Shown piece by piece: positions 37,460 to 46,125 of a DNA stretch of 64,000 bases; the stretch's first letter is position 1, and every line of letters starts with the position of its first letter. Source of the DNA: Salinimonas lutimaris (GTDB lineage: Bacteria; Pseudomonadota; Gammaproteobacteria; Enterobacterales; Alteromonadaceae). The notes beneath the pieces were generated by a model, which did not search any database, was not told the DNA's origin, and saw only the letters and a program-made list of their open reading frames with translations. The stretch lies in assembly GCF_005222225.1 (NCBI RefSeq), contig NZ_CP036536.1, positions 272,001 through 336,000 on the forward strand, in the 5' to 3' direction. The position numbers and the translations under genes are program-made.

Positions 37460-39300
37460 GTCCGTTAATTACGAAAAGTCATCGGTGGTTGTCGGTCCCG
37501 GTGGGCATTCAGGTGCTTATCTGGCTAGGCACAGGCTTGTACCTGAGCTTGTTTTCTCATGATGGTCCTGAGCTTAAAATTCAACAGCCCCAAAGTGTCG
37601 ATTGGCGGGTATATGCCGAAAAACTGTATCCGGTCAGTCAGCTTCCGATTGGTAAGGCTGAGTCAATAGAGACGGTTATACTGGCCGGCAAACCTGTTTA
37701 TGAAGTTATCCTTTATTCACAGTCGCATAATTACCAGCCCAGGCAAGTGCGGCTATTTAACGCGGTATCTGGCCAGCCATTTTCAATTGATAAGTCTTGG
37801 GCTAAAGCCATAGCACTTGAACGCTACACCGGTGATGCTGTACTAAGTACCATTGAGCTTGAACAAGATTCGGGTGGGCTGCTACCAAAGCAAAGAAATG
37901 CTTACTGGACAGCTTACTTTGATGATTCGGCGTTTACGTATATCCATATTGACCAACAGTCTGGGCGGTTGTTAAAGGCCAGTAATGAACATAGCCGGTT
38001 TGTGGCACTCATGTTCAAATTGCATTTTATGGACTACTGGGATAAAGGCAACTTTAACCACCCATTACTTATTGTTGCATCGATTTTAGCGCTGGCGTTT
38101 TCGTTATCAGGTTTGGCCTGGCTGGTTATGCTGCTAAAAGCTGGCCGCTTTAAAGTGCGGTTTGGCGAGTTGCACAATATTGAGGTTCTGGTCGCTAATA
38201 ACAATCAAAACGTCACCGTAAAGGGCCGTAAAAACACCACATTATTAACGACGTTAACTCAAAATAAATTGCAACTGCCGGCTAAGTGTGGCGGTGGAGG
38301 GACGTGCGGAACATGCCGGTTTTATACCGAGGCCAAATTACCGGTAACGCCTGCTGAAGAACACCTTATTGCCCGTACCGAGCTGGCTGCGGGCTGCCGT
38401 TTAGCGTGTCAGCATTCATCTGCTTCTGTTGATTCAATCATAGTGAAAGACGTAGCGACTCAGGCGCTGACTCTTCAGGTTTCCCGAGCCCAGTATATTA
38501 GTCCTACGATAAAAGAGGTTGCCTTTAAGGTTGTGGGCGGGAACCTGCAAAATTTCAACGCCGGCGCTTCAGTGCAATTCTCTATCCTGGCCGGAAAACG
38601 CCGTACCGTGCCAACGGATATTCCGGCTCAGTGGCGTTCATACTGGTCTGAGTTTGAGACTCAGACCCTACCATACAAAAACACCACGCGAAGCTACTCA
38701 ATAGCCAATTATGATGGTGAATGTGATGAGCTGATTTTTACTATTAAGTGGCAATGTAATATCGCCACGCAAAAGAGCGGTGGGGCAGGCTCAAGCTATT
38801 TATGTTCACTTGAACCGGGAGCGTCTGTTGAAGCTTATGGGCCGTTCGCCAGCTTTGCCGAGCGTGCGAATCGGTCCGGCGCAATGATTATGGTAGGCGG
38901 CGGCTCGGGCATAGCACCGCTTCGGGCACTGATTTTTGAAGCCTTAATAAAACATAGCGTGACGCAGGAAGTAATTTTTATTTATGGCGCGCGCCATGAA
39001 GAAGATTTGTGTTACTCAGATGAATTTGAGCATCTGGCTAAACGCTTTAAGAATTTCACTTATCTGCCCACACTCTCATTACCTTCGCCAACCTGGCAAG
39101 GGCATACCGGGTATGTACAACAGATCATCCGAGAGCGGGTAGCGTCTGTCATTTTCAAAAGTGCCAATTTTTACTTATGTGGCCCTGCTCCTATGTTAGC
39201 AGAAGTAAAGTCATTGCTGCTGTCGCAGCATATTGAGCCACACCAGATTTATATCGATTCTTTTAATACAAACGAGGTTAAAAATGAAAGTAATTCATAA
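37456..39300 (+). CDS. PepSY-ferredoxin-reductase fusion, predicted transmembrane electron carrier
   Basis: 614 residues. Residues 1-35 and about 200-230 are membrane helices flanking a PepSY-like periplasmic part that resembles the preceding protein. A 2Fe-2S ferredoxin domain follows, with KCGGGGTCGTC (277-287) and a further Cys near 314-318. Last comes an FAD/NAD(P)-binding reductase domain with TRSYSIANY (flavin), VGGGSGIAPLRALIFEA (nucleotide), and a C-terminal NFYLCGPAPM. The cytoplasmic half resembles NqrF. Electrons from NAD(P)H could pass through FAD and the Fe-S centre to the membrane. In a copper operon the acceptor might be Cu(II), but that is inference. ATG 37456 overlaps the upstream stop (ATGA). 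Confidence 0.85.
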   Translation: MSPLITKSHRWLSVPVGIQVLIWLGTGLYLSLFSHDGPELKIQQPQSVDWRVYAEKLYPVSQLPIGKAESIETVILAGKPVYEVILYSQSHNYQPRQVRLFNAVSGQPFSIDKSWAKAIALERYTGDAVLSTIELEQDSGGLLPKQRNAYWTAYFDDSAFTYIHIDQQSGRLLKASNEHSRFVALMFKLHFMDYWDKGNFNHPLLIVASILALAFSLSGLAWLVMLLKAGRFKVRFGELHNIEVLVANNNQNVTVKGRKNTTLLTTLTQNKLQLPAKCGGGGTCGTCRFYTEAKLPVTPAEEHLIARTELAAGCRLACQHSSASVDSIIVKDVATQALTLQVSRAQYISPTIKEVAFKVVGGNLQNFNAGASVQFSILAGKRRTVPTDIPAQWRSYWSEFETQTLPYKNTTRSYSIANYDGECDELIFTIKWQCNIATQKSGGAGSSYLCSLEPGASVEAYGPFASFAERANRSGAMIMVGGGSGIAPLRALIFEALIKHSVTQEVIFIYGARHEEDLCYSDEFEHLAKRFKNFTYLPTLSLPSPTWQGHTGYVQQIIRERVASVIFKSANFYLCGPAPMLAEVKSLLLSQHIEPHQIYIDSFNTNEVKNESNS

Positions 39301-39637
39301 GTGCTTAGTGATATCAGGTTTACTGTTTAGCAGTGTAGCGTTTTCTCATGGCGGGGTAGAGCTAACTAAAACCATGCCGAAAGACGATGCAATGTTGATG
39401 TCAGCTCCACAAACGCTGGAATTGTCATTTTCGGCAAAACTTCAACTAATGAAAGTCACGCTCTCTAAAAAGGGTGGCGACGAGGTTGATTTTGGCTTTG
39501 AACCCAGCCGTGAAGCCGAAGCTGACTATTCGTGGGAGCTTCCAAAGCTGTCTCCGGCCACCTATAACGTTGAATGGATTGCGATGGGCAGCGATGGTCA
39601 CAAGATGAAAGATTCTTATTCATTTATGGTGCACTAA
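39284..39637 (+). CDS. copC: Periplasmic copper-binding protein CopC
   Basis: 117 residues. Signal peptide (MKVIHKCLVISGLLFSSVAFS) followed directly by the mature N-terminal H-G-G-V-E-L copper-binding His of CopC, then TMPKDDAMLMSAPQTLELSFS and GSDGHKMKDSYSF, the family end motif with the second ligand His. It overlaps the reductase fusion gene by 17 bp. It probably passes copper to CopD. Confidence 0.93.
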   Translation: MKVIHKCLVISGLLFSSVAFSHGGVELTKTMPKDDAMLMSAPQTLELSFSAKLQLMKVTLSKKGGDEVDFGFEPSREAEADYSWELPKLSPATYNVEWIAMGSDGHKMKDSYSFMVH

Positions 39638-39649
39638 GGGAGTCTTCTG

Positions 39650-40549
39650 ATGGAAATGTATATCTGGAATACGCTGATCATTGTCTGTAAAGCTTTATTT
39701 TATGCAGGAACGGCAGGCATAGCCGGGTATGCATTTCTTCAGACATTTGGCTTTGAAAAAAGCACTCAAACTCTGCCCACAGCCTATGCGCGCAAAATAA
39801 CCCGCTATTTTATTTATGTCTTTACGCTCACCGTTATTTCGGTGCCGATATGGTTTTTGGCGAAAGTGGGCGCTTTTTCAGAAAGTGGCATAAGCGGAGC
39901 ACTGGACCCGACTATGCTGAGTATTATGTGGGATTCACCTGTAGGCCATATGGCACAGGTACGTGGTGGCGCCACTGTTTTTGCGCTTCTGTCACTACTT
40001 GTCGCTACCCGGTTGGGTTTTCAACACATGGTAATTCGCGTTTGCATGTTGTTGGCATTAGCGGTAGCGCTTTACAGCTATACCCTTGCCGGCCATATAT
40101 CAGAGCAAGGCTTGATTGAAAAAATGCTACTGATTGTACATGTTTTCGTTATGTCTTGGTGGTTTGGCGCACTGATCCCACTAAAACTCGGGTGTCGTTA
40201 CCTGCCCGTAGAGCAAACCAAATCACTAATGCATAAGTTTGGTGTATCTGCACAGTTTTTGGTGGGGTTGATGATTATTGTCGGCGTACTTATGGCGCTA
40301 CAGTTATTTGACAATATTTCGCAGCTTTTCACCTCTGCTTATGGGCTGACTTTGATGGCAAAGATAGGGTGTGTTGGCGCGCTACTATTAATAGCGGCCC
40401 GCCATAAACGTAAGCTTGTCCCTATGCTGAAAAACCAACAAGCAGTAGACAAGCTGTCCCGCTCCATCTCGCTGGAAATTACTTTAGCAGCAACGTTGTT
40501 ACTTATCACCGCCGCGCTGACCAGTGTGGTTGGCCCCGACTTTTCATAA
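39650..40549 (+). CDS. copD: Copper resistance membrane protein CopD
   Basis: 299 residues with eight hydrophobic helices. Family features include the conserved His in SHVARGGAT-like position (here WDSPVGHMAQVRGGATVFA), LAGHISEQG and VHVFVMSWWFGALIPL. CopD pairs with CopC to move copper across the inner membrane. It is 12 bp after copC, the last intact gene of the cus operon. Confidence 0.93.
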   Translation: MEMYIWNTLIIVCKALFYAGTAGIAGYAFLQTFGFEKSTQTLPTAYARKITRYFIYVFTLTVISVPIWFLAKVGAFSESGISGALDPTMLSIMWDSPVGHMAQVRGGATVFALLSLLVATRLGFQHMVIRVCMLLALAVALYSYTLAGHISEQGLIEKMLLIVHVFVMSWWFGALIPLKLGCRYLPVEQTKSLMHKFGVSAQFLVGLMIIVGVLMALQLFDNISQLFTSAYGLTLMAKIGCVGALLLIAARHKRKLVPMLKNQQAVDKLSRSISLEITLAATLLLITAALTSVVGPDFS

Positions 40550-40558
40550 GGAAAATTC

Positions 40559-40694
40559 ACGCTTCGTTATTTTTTATGCAGCCTGGCGCAGGTGGTCTCA
40601 TTCGCCAACAATGCGCACTGTGATAAACCTGAGGTCATCTATAAAGATATATTAGACAATAAAACTGTATCCCGAATTCAGATAATAAGTCCAT
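40559..40694 (+). pseudogene. Truncated secreted-protein gene after copD
   Basis: An open frame follows copD behind a TAAGGA ribosome site. It reads LRYFLCSLAQVVSFA (a signal-peptide-like segment) then NNAHCDKPEVIYKDILDNK. The start position is ACG rather than ATG, and the frame runs into the IS110 remnant at about 40695. The next gene of the operon appears to have been cut off by that block. Confidence 0.55.
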
Positions 40695-40861
40695 ACCTCA
40701 CTATGCAAATAAGTTAACCATTCATCAATGGCTTCTGGTGAATGCTTCATGACCTCAAACTTTCTCTCACGGGAGCCTTTTGTTTGTATACAAACATCAT
40801 CCTTTTTTAAGGCCTAATCTAAACCGACATAGGCAGAGAATTTTTTTAACGAACTAGTCAT
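40695..40861 (-). pseudogene. 5' remnant of an IS110-family transposase
   Basis: It aligns with the first about 55 codons of the intact transposase at 10648-11892, with substitutions. One changes the Trp codon of the D-W-A-S-K-K motif to TAG. Everything beyond is missing. Confidence 0.88.
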
Positions 40862-41241
40862 CACAACCTCCTGAATATGAAGTTTTTTATGTAGCCTTCA
40901 CTCGTCGAAGATAATATGGATGGCGTTCGTATGCAGCAAGCACATAACCTAAATTATCTTAATTCAAATAATGTAGGTTGAATGATTATATTACGTACAT
41001 TGCTGCCGTTTAAGTTCAGACCTCGAACAGTAGTTTAAGCCATGAGCGATTGGAAGGTTCGGTGAGGCTTAAAACTGTGAATGTTGTATAGGTTTTAATA
41101 ACGCTTGTGGGGCTCGAGCAATTAACTATGCAAATAAATTCGATATATAAATTTTTCGGTAGTGGCGTTTAAGATATTTGTCATTGCATATCAAAGCTTT
41201 GATCAGCATTAGGTCCTTCTTTTTTCAGTTCAAGGCGGCTT
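40695..41241. repeat. Duplicated block, copy 2 (IS110 remnant, flank, abiEii 3' end)
   Basis: The diverged partner of 11726-12358. Here the abiEii gene is complete and the transposase is the remnant, the reverse of copy 1. Confidence 0.85.
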
Positions 41242-41918
41242 TGCCACACCTGGGCACTCTCCAGTAACTGGTCCTTCAACGCTGGGGAATCCATGTGCAG
41301 CTTAGCTGCTGCAGCGTATATCTTCTCAGGATTGTCAATAAAGCCATTTAGCGCTTTCTCTAGCGTTTGCTTTGGCGCCTGGCCATAGTGACGTTCTACC
41401 TCTGCCCACGCATTTTTTGATGGCGCCCCCCAGTGACTGTGCATCATCATCAAATCGATGAAGTCCTTATTATCCGGCATAGCTGAGCGGTCTGCGTGCG
41501 CCAGTAGCTTAGTCACGTAACAGCTTTCTCGATCGATAGAAGGGACTGGTAAAGAAGAGGCGTTGTCTTTGTTTAAACGGTAATCCGCAAAGCTGACCAA
41601 CTCTAGTTTGATAGGCGTATCATCCACATTAATAATTGTTCTCACGCCGTACCTGTCAAAGCGCACTTCCCGGGAAAGGTCGAATGGCTCTCTGGTGATA
41701 TCCCCCAGTGCATTAGATGTCACCTGTTTCCTTACTTCACGGTAGCTCTGGATATCCGGACACAAAAAATCAATGTCCACGGATTCACGGTATTCCCCTA
41801 ACTCCATTGCAATGCGGGTACCGCCTCCAAAAAGTACATTATTCTTTTCCAGAAAGTCCGCATTGAAGTTGGCTAATGCTTTGGCAATAGTTTCGTGGCG
41901 TTTATATTTGTATTCCAT
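41181..41918 (-). CDS. AbiEii-family nucleotidyltransferase toxin
   Basis: 245 residues. The nucleotidyltransferase motif FGGGTRIAMEL-GEYRESVDIDFL and the later KLLAHADR and D-N-K-D-F-I-D-L fit AbiEii/AbiGii toxins, which transfer nucleotides to tRNA or other targets and act in abortive infection. ATG 41918 follows directly after the stop of the small upstream gene (TAA-T-ATG), so the two are translationally coupled. A canonical AbiEi partner is not adjacent. The AbiEi-like gene at 43461 is 1.5 kb upstream, separated by a RES-Xre pair. Confidence 0.85.
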   Translation of the reverse strand: MEYKYKRHETIAKALANFNADFLEKNNVLFGGGTRIAMELGEYRESVDIDFLCPDIQSYREVRKQVTSNALGDITREPFDLSREVRFDRYGVRTIINVDDTPIKLELVSFADYRLNKDNASSLPVPSIDRESCYVTKLLAHADRSAMPDNKDFIDLMMMHSHWGAPSKNAWAEVERHYGQAPKQTLEKALNGFIDNPEKIYAAAAKLHMDSPALKDQLLESAQVWQSRLELKKEGPNADQSFDMQ

Positions 41919-41919
41919 A

Positions 41920-42126
41920 TTATCCTGCTGGTAAAAAGTGGCCGTTTCCCTGCTCTGCAATTAGTTGGTCGATAAGCGCACGCTCAGATACCGTTAATTG
42001 GTCTTCATCCAGATAACGCCAGCGGCTCTCATAGTAGGTAAAAGCTTCTTTATGGCTTATCTCAGTGCGACCTTTTTGGTCCCATAAGATAGCTTCCAAT
42101 TGTGGGTAGTCTGTAATCTGAATCAT
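41920..42126 (-). CDS. Small protein coupled to AbiEii, putative antitoxin
   Basis: 68 residues, acidic and hydrophilic: MIQITDYPQLEAILWDQ, then ALIDQLIAEQGNGHFLPAG. No known domain recognised. Its stop is one base before the AbiEii start. Immediate coupling upstream of a toxin and small size suggest an antitoxin or accessory, but this is inference. Confidence 0.65.
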   Translation of the reverse strand: MIQITDYPQLEAILWDQKGRTEISHKEAFTYYESRWRYLDEDQLTVSERALIDQLIAEQGNGHFLPAG

Positions 42127-42200
42127 GCGCTGTCCAACATTACTTTATACCGTGAGTGTATACACAACTCGTAAATTTATTAAGCCGCAAGTGCGTTTCA

Positions 42201-42950
42201 TCACGCAGCCGGGTAGGGGAGCCGCCCATCGACATAAAATTGTTCAATACGAAATGTCACAGGGAATTGTCTTGGAAGAGAAAATTTCAAGATTTTACCG
42301 CTCGGTAATGTTTCGCACTGGACCGCCGTAATGTTCTCCGGCTTCGTTGACGTGATTGCTGTTGGCGTATCAATGGCCACATTTACGCCTTCGTTTTCCC
42401 TGGCTGATATAAATCTGATGACCTGAGCACCAGCCTTACGCGCTTCACCGCCTACAGCCTGCGAGAACGCATAAGATGTTTTACTGGTGAGTTCAGCGAT
42501 AGCGTTAACATCCGATGTTTGTGTCAAATCTACCAATTTTTCTGTTTTTATATGAACAGAGAAAAGCTGGTGAGCAGAGTGAACTTTATCCGGGTACGCT
42601 GTTTCCATCCCATCGAACAACACAAATCGATAAAAAGCGGCTTCGGCTAGACACGTTTGCTCATCTTCACTTGCGTAAAAATAGCTCGCCTCGGCCCGGG
42701 TACCAAATCGAGAACCATGTTTGAGAGGTGGGTAGCGGAACGGCGTTTTAATCAGGTAGTCGTACTTACCGACATCGTCGGGGTAAGGCGGCTTGAAGTC
42801 TTCAAGTACATCCTCCAACACCGCCTGCTCTTCTAAGTCATCCACCAGCGCGTAGGTTGCCGCTTCTTCTTGAGATTCCACCAGCCGGTATACTGGCTCC
42901 TCGTAATCACACAGGTCCCCACAGTGACCAATTACTTCAAAAGGCTTCAA
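42201..42950 (-). CDS. RES-domain toxin
   Basis: 249 residues with an ART-like RES fold. The core shows SRFGTRAEASYFYASEDEQTCLAEAAFYR, typical of the Arg/Glu/Ser arrangement that degrades NAD+ in RES toxins, and the C-terminal part has GSG-like KILKFSLPRQFP. There is an acidic N-terminal extension of about 55 residues. It overlaps the Xre antitoxin gene by 4 bp (ATGA). Confidence 0.88.
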   Translation of the reverse strand: MKPFEVIGHCGDLCDYEEPVYRLVESQEEAATYALVDDLEEQAVLEDVLEDFKPPYPDDVGKYDYLIKTPFRYPPLKHGSRFGTRAEASYFYASEDEQTCLAEAAFYRFVLFDGMETAYPDKVHSAHQLFSVHIKTEKLVDLTQTSDVNAIAELTSKTSYAFSQAVGGEARKAGAQVIRFISARENEGVNVAIDTPTAITSTKPENITAVQCETLPSGKILKFSLPRQFPVTFRIEQFYVDGRLPYPAA

Positions 42951-43300
42951 ACCTTTGCTCGCATAGCATCCAGGTATGCATTTATGTCAGCCAGGCCGGT
43001 AATACGTGTGACTAATTGCTTGGGTATACCGCGCAGATGTTTGTTTGAAGTTGAGAACCAATGCTTCATTGCGGCCTTATCGCCCCCAAGGATTGCATAT
43101 AACGACCGGTAAAGGCGAATGAATAATACCTGTATCTCATGCTCTTTGCTGTTTGCACTAAATCCCTGAGAACGTGCAAGCGTTGCGCGAGTTTTGCCTA
43201 TAATCGCCGCAGCCTCGGCATCGGTAAGGCCGAAGTCTTTATAGGCATTTCTGTAGGCCTTGGTAACCCCCATCTGCTTGTCTACACTTTGCTTTTCCAT
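42947..43300 (-). CDS. Xre/MbcA/ParS-type antitoxin of the RES pair
   Basis: 117 residues. An N-terminal helix-turn-helix (GLTDAEAAAIIGKTRATLARSQ) is followed by the toxin-binding DUF2384 segment with FIRLYRSLYAILGGDKAAMKHWFSTSNKHLRG. It precedes and overlaps the RES gene, the standard RES-Xre order. It probably represses its own promoter. Confidence 0.9.
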   Translation of the reverse strand: MEKQSVDKQMGVTKAYRNAYKDFGLTDAEAAAIIGKTRATLARSQGFSANSKEHEIQVLFIRLYRSLYAILGGDKAAMKHWFSTSNKHLRGIPKQLVTRITGLADINAYLDAMRAKV

Positions 43301-43460
43301 GTTGCTCCCTTCGCAAACGAAACAATAGAGTTTGTATAATTATAGGCATGCGGCTGTTAAATTGCACGAATTTATACATCCAATGATATTCTAATGTGCC
43401 TTCTTGCTGGTTTTTTCGAAAATGTGCGAGTGCGGTATCACGCTCCTACGGTACCTGCGC

Positions 43461-44009
43461 TCATAATTGTTGTTGTTCCGGCTCCAGTTGAAGCAACTCC
43501 GTATTTCTACCTACTCGTTTTAAATCGGCAATCGCACGTGCCGCTTTGGCCCTGAAAATACGCGCAACGGGATCATAATAATAATCGTCTTCATTGAGCT
43601 TCTTTTTGCGGTTGAAATGAGTAAATTCGATGGTGCCATACCGCGTTTCTAATTTTCCACTGCGTCCTTGTGTCATCACAGTAAGGTAACCGAAAGGGAC
43701 TTGCGATATTATTCCTTGCCGTGAGAGTTCACTTTCAAGACTCACGTAAATGAATTTGTTCCAGTGATGCCGCCAAGCAATATACTCAAGCACTCCGATT
43801 TTTGTTGGCTCATTGTCAGGAACGGCATACATATCCCGGGTCACTCTTAACAGCCACCCTGCAGCGACTCCTTTAGATAATCGCTTACGAAATTTCTCAT
43901 TAGCACTTTCGCCCAGTGATAAGCTGATATCATGGGTGCAAAATATTCCAAAATGCCCATTTTTAATAGCTGTATTGAGTGTGGTTATTACTCGCAGCGC
44001 GAAACTCAT
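43461..44009 (-). CDS. AbiEi-like antitoxin/regulator
   Basis: 182 residues from ATG 44009; an in-frame ATG at 44060 is also possible. The N-terminal winged helix includes RKRLSKGVAAGWLLRVTRDMYAV, the pattern of AbiEi-type antitoxins (a promoter-like domain ending in R-G-x-Y). It continues with GVLEYIAWRHHW, YVSLESELSRQGIISQVP and YGTIEFTHFN. AbiEi proteins repress and neutralise AbiEii. Here the candidate toxin lies 1.5 kb downstream, beyond RES-Xre. Confidence 0.75.
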   Translation of the reverse strand: MSFALRVITTLNTAIKNGHFGIFCTHDISLSLGESANEKFRKRLSKGVAAGWLLRVTRDMYAVPDNEPTKIGVLEYIAWRHHWNKFIYVSLESELSRQGIISQVPFGYLTVMTQGRSGKLETRYGTIEFTHFNRKKKLNEDDYYYDPVARIFRAKAARAIADLKRVGRNTELLQLEPEQQQL

Positions 44010-44122
44010 TTGCCATTCTCTCAAGGGGGACCTAGTTAACAGATATGGTAACGATATCATTTGCTATACACTTTTTCGCCATATAAGCGAATATATGTGC
44101 ATATACTTTTCTGAGAGGACGT

Positions 44123-44581
44123 ATGAGCTCAATTGAAAGCCTGGTTGAACACACCAACAACTTTTTTAATTTGCACTGGCCAGAGTCACTGAACAGTCCC
44201 CGGCCGGAATGGAAATCAGACTGGAACTGGCAGGGCTCAGTTCCTCACCATGATAAACGCGGTGTTTACTGTCTATTCGATGGCGCCGGCGACATTTTGT
44301 ATGTTGGTCTTGGCGCGTCAGTGGGAGGAGGAAAGCGTTTGGGCTTTGGTATATCTCGCCGGCTACTGGCCCATGTCATAACAACAGATAAAACGAAGGG
44401 ACGGGGCCATTACATACCGAAAAAAAGGTGGGCTGATGTAAACTCGCTTGCTGCTATCGGCTTTCCGAACGAGTATTCATATCTGGCCCTGGCTCTTGAG
44501 GATTATCTTATTCAGAAGCTCAGCCCGCCGAGGAATAGAAGTAAGACTCAGCAAAAAAAAGGCGCAATATCTGGTAATTAA
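44123..44581 (+). CDS. GIY-YIG nuclease-family protein
   Basis: 152 residues. The motif appears as GVYCLFDGAGDILYVGLGASVGG, followed by GISRRLLAHV (the conserved Arg) and the catalytic-type Glu in ALALEDYLIQKLSPPRN. The N-terminus has DWNWQG. It is a stand-alone domain with no DNA-binding partner. It is divergent from the AbiEi-like gene, with a palindrome TATATG-TG-CATATA in the shared promoter. Mobile-element nuclease or defence nuclease are both possible. Confidence 0.8.
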   Translation: MSSIESLVEHTNNFFNLHWPESLNSPRPEWKSDWNWQGSVPHHDKRGVYCLFDGAGDILYVGLGASVGGGKRLGFGISRRLLAHVITTDKTKGRGHYIPKKRWADVNSLAAIGFPNEYSYLALALEDYLIQKLSPPRNRSKTQQKKGAISGN

Positions 44582-44725
44582 ACGAGTATATTTTTTCCAT
44601 GTTTCCAAAGTGTTAAGCGCGAATAAATTTCTGTCCAAACAAGAAAACATATTCGCATTTCGAGGAATGACTTTACAACAGTCAGTCTAAAGCGAGTCTC
44701 GGAAGTTAGTTCGCACAGTACAGAC

Positions 44726-44749
44726 GTCCGCCTTAGACAAAGAGCAGAC
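44726..44749. repeat. Dispersed 24-nt hairpin motif, copy 3
   Basis: Starts GTCCGCC, ends AGCAGAC, shares the AGACAAAGAG core with copy 1. It lies in a 296-bp gene-free gap (44582-44877) in which I see nothing else. Confidence 0.55.
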
Positions 44750-44877
44750 AGTTTGGTTTGTGAATCCGAGTTTCTGGCATGGGCCAGAATCGGAATTTGT
44801 TTACGCAAAATCGTTTCCCAGAGGTATTGGCTGGCTAGAAACTTCTTGATCCTGTAGGCAGCTAGTCAATTAACAGT

Positions 44878-45831
44878 CTACGAGTCAGCTAGCCAGCGCA
44901 TTATATTCAGTAAAAACTCTTCATTTTGTTCCGCACCAACAGAGCGTAACCCCATCGCTTTGCCTGTACTTTTAACTAATTGCGAAGAGAACATCATGCC
45001 TTCAGAAAAAACTGCTACACGTCCTTTACCTAGCTCTAAAACAGCACCTTGACTCCATCCTGACATTGGAACTTTTGGCGTTTCTGCGTTAACTTGGAAC
45101 GGTACTTTGGGTTCTGTAGCGGTGGTACCGTTCCCTAAATTCAATAGAGATATTGCTTCTTCGGGAGCTTTAAATGCTGAGCCACCGAACGATCTTACCT
45201 GAAGTATTTCTGGTGATGGTTTATTAATACCTTGCAGAAAAAGAGGTTGTGATTTTTCAGCTATAGTTTGCGAAATTTCTTTATTGTAAGTTGTCGCGTG
45301 CTCAGCGAGAGAACGATTCACTTTGCTAAAGGTTGCGTTTCCAACATGTCCATTGATGAATTGAAAACCAAGTGCAAGTGCTAGATTATCAATAGCTTTG
45401 GGAAACGGTGTGTGATCAGCAACTAAAAAAAGTGAGCCACCGTTCAATATCCAGCTCTTGAGAACTTCAACTTCATGGTCATCAAACGCTTCTCCATAAG
45501 GTGGAAGCCAGTCCTGTCGATTTCTGTCAAGCGCGTTTGCAATTACTAAAATATCCACTTGCCTTAGCTGATTTTCTGTAATTGCTTTATCATTCGGACT
45601 AACCCTAAACCCGTCACTTTCAAGAACTTGCGCAAATGGCTTATATCTGCCGCTCAACGTCAAAAAGTTATTATGGGCTTCGTCTATTAAAACAAGTGGA
45701 CTACTCGCAGAGGAAAAGTGTGCAACTCTATGTTTAGGTCTGAAGTCAGGATCAAATTGTTGAGGGCTATCAGAACAGGCTACTAACAATATAGCAAAGC
45801 CAATAACAATTAAGCTATGAACTAACCTCAT
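44878..45831 (-). CDS. Lipoprotein with a DUF4350/GldG-like fold
   Basis: 317 residues. A lipobox (FAILLVAC, Cys at residue 19) marks it as a lipoprotein. The body has PLVLIDEAHNNF, VDILVIANALDRNR, LKSWILNGGSLFLVADHTPF and GKGRVAVFSEGMMFS, a flavodoxin-like arrangement seen in DUF4350 and IFT52/GldG-type proteins. No enzyme residues are recognised with confidence. It has its own A/T-rich upstream region. It does not look like an integron cassette: no attC is visible at its 3' end. Confidence 0.7.
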   Translation of the reverse strand: MRLVHSLIVIGFAILLVACSDSPQQFDPDFRPKHRVAHFSSASSPLVLIDEAHNNFLTLSGRYKPFAQVLESDGFRVSPNDKAITENQLRQVDILVIANALDRNRQDWLPPYGEAFDDHEVEVLKSWILNGGSLFLVADHTPFPKAIDNLALALGFQFINGHVGNATFSKVNRSLAEHATTYNKEISQTIAEKSQPLFLQGINKPSPEILQVRSFGGSAFKAPEEAISLLNLGNGTTATEPKVPFQVNAETPKVPMSGWSQGAVLELGKGRVAVFSEGMMFSSQLVKSTGKAMGLRSVGAEQNEEFLLNIMRWLADS

Positions 45832-46056
45832 TTACAATATCCTTTGTAATAATCAGGTAGTGATTAACGTTAAAATTTTACAGTGCTCGACCATACCATG
45901 AAAAATGTTTGCGAGGGTAATTTCACATATCAGAAATATCTAGACGTAATTCAGTGGCCCTCATAGCGTCGTGCAGAGTTCAGTTTTTCAACTTCCGCTT
46001 CACGTACACTTCAGCCCTAAAGTATTTCTGGCTTCAAAAGACAAACAACGGACATT

Positions 46057-46125
46057 CAATAGCGCCTTGCTCACCTGTAAATTAGGAGCGTAGCAAGTAA
46101 TTTACAGGTGAGCAACTTGTTAGCT
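46057..46125 (-). repeat. Integron attC-like site downstream of the membrane-protein cassette
   Basis: On the minus strand it begins AGCTAAC, immediately overlapping the gene's stop. It then forms a perfect 18-bp stem (46067-46084 with 46098-46115) and ends GGCGCTATT. The final core departs from the usual GCGTTA, which suggests a decayed terminal site. Confidence 0.65.

Noticed and set aside
44878..45831. Lipoprotein gene as another integron cassette
   Set aside because: Although on the same strand as the array, it lacks an attC at its 3' end and has a separate upstream region.
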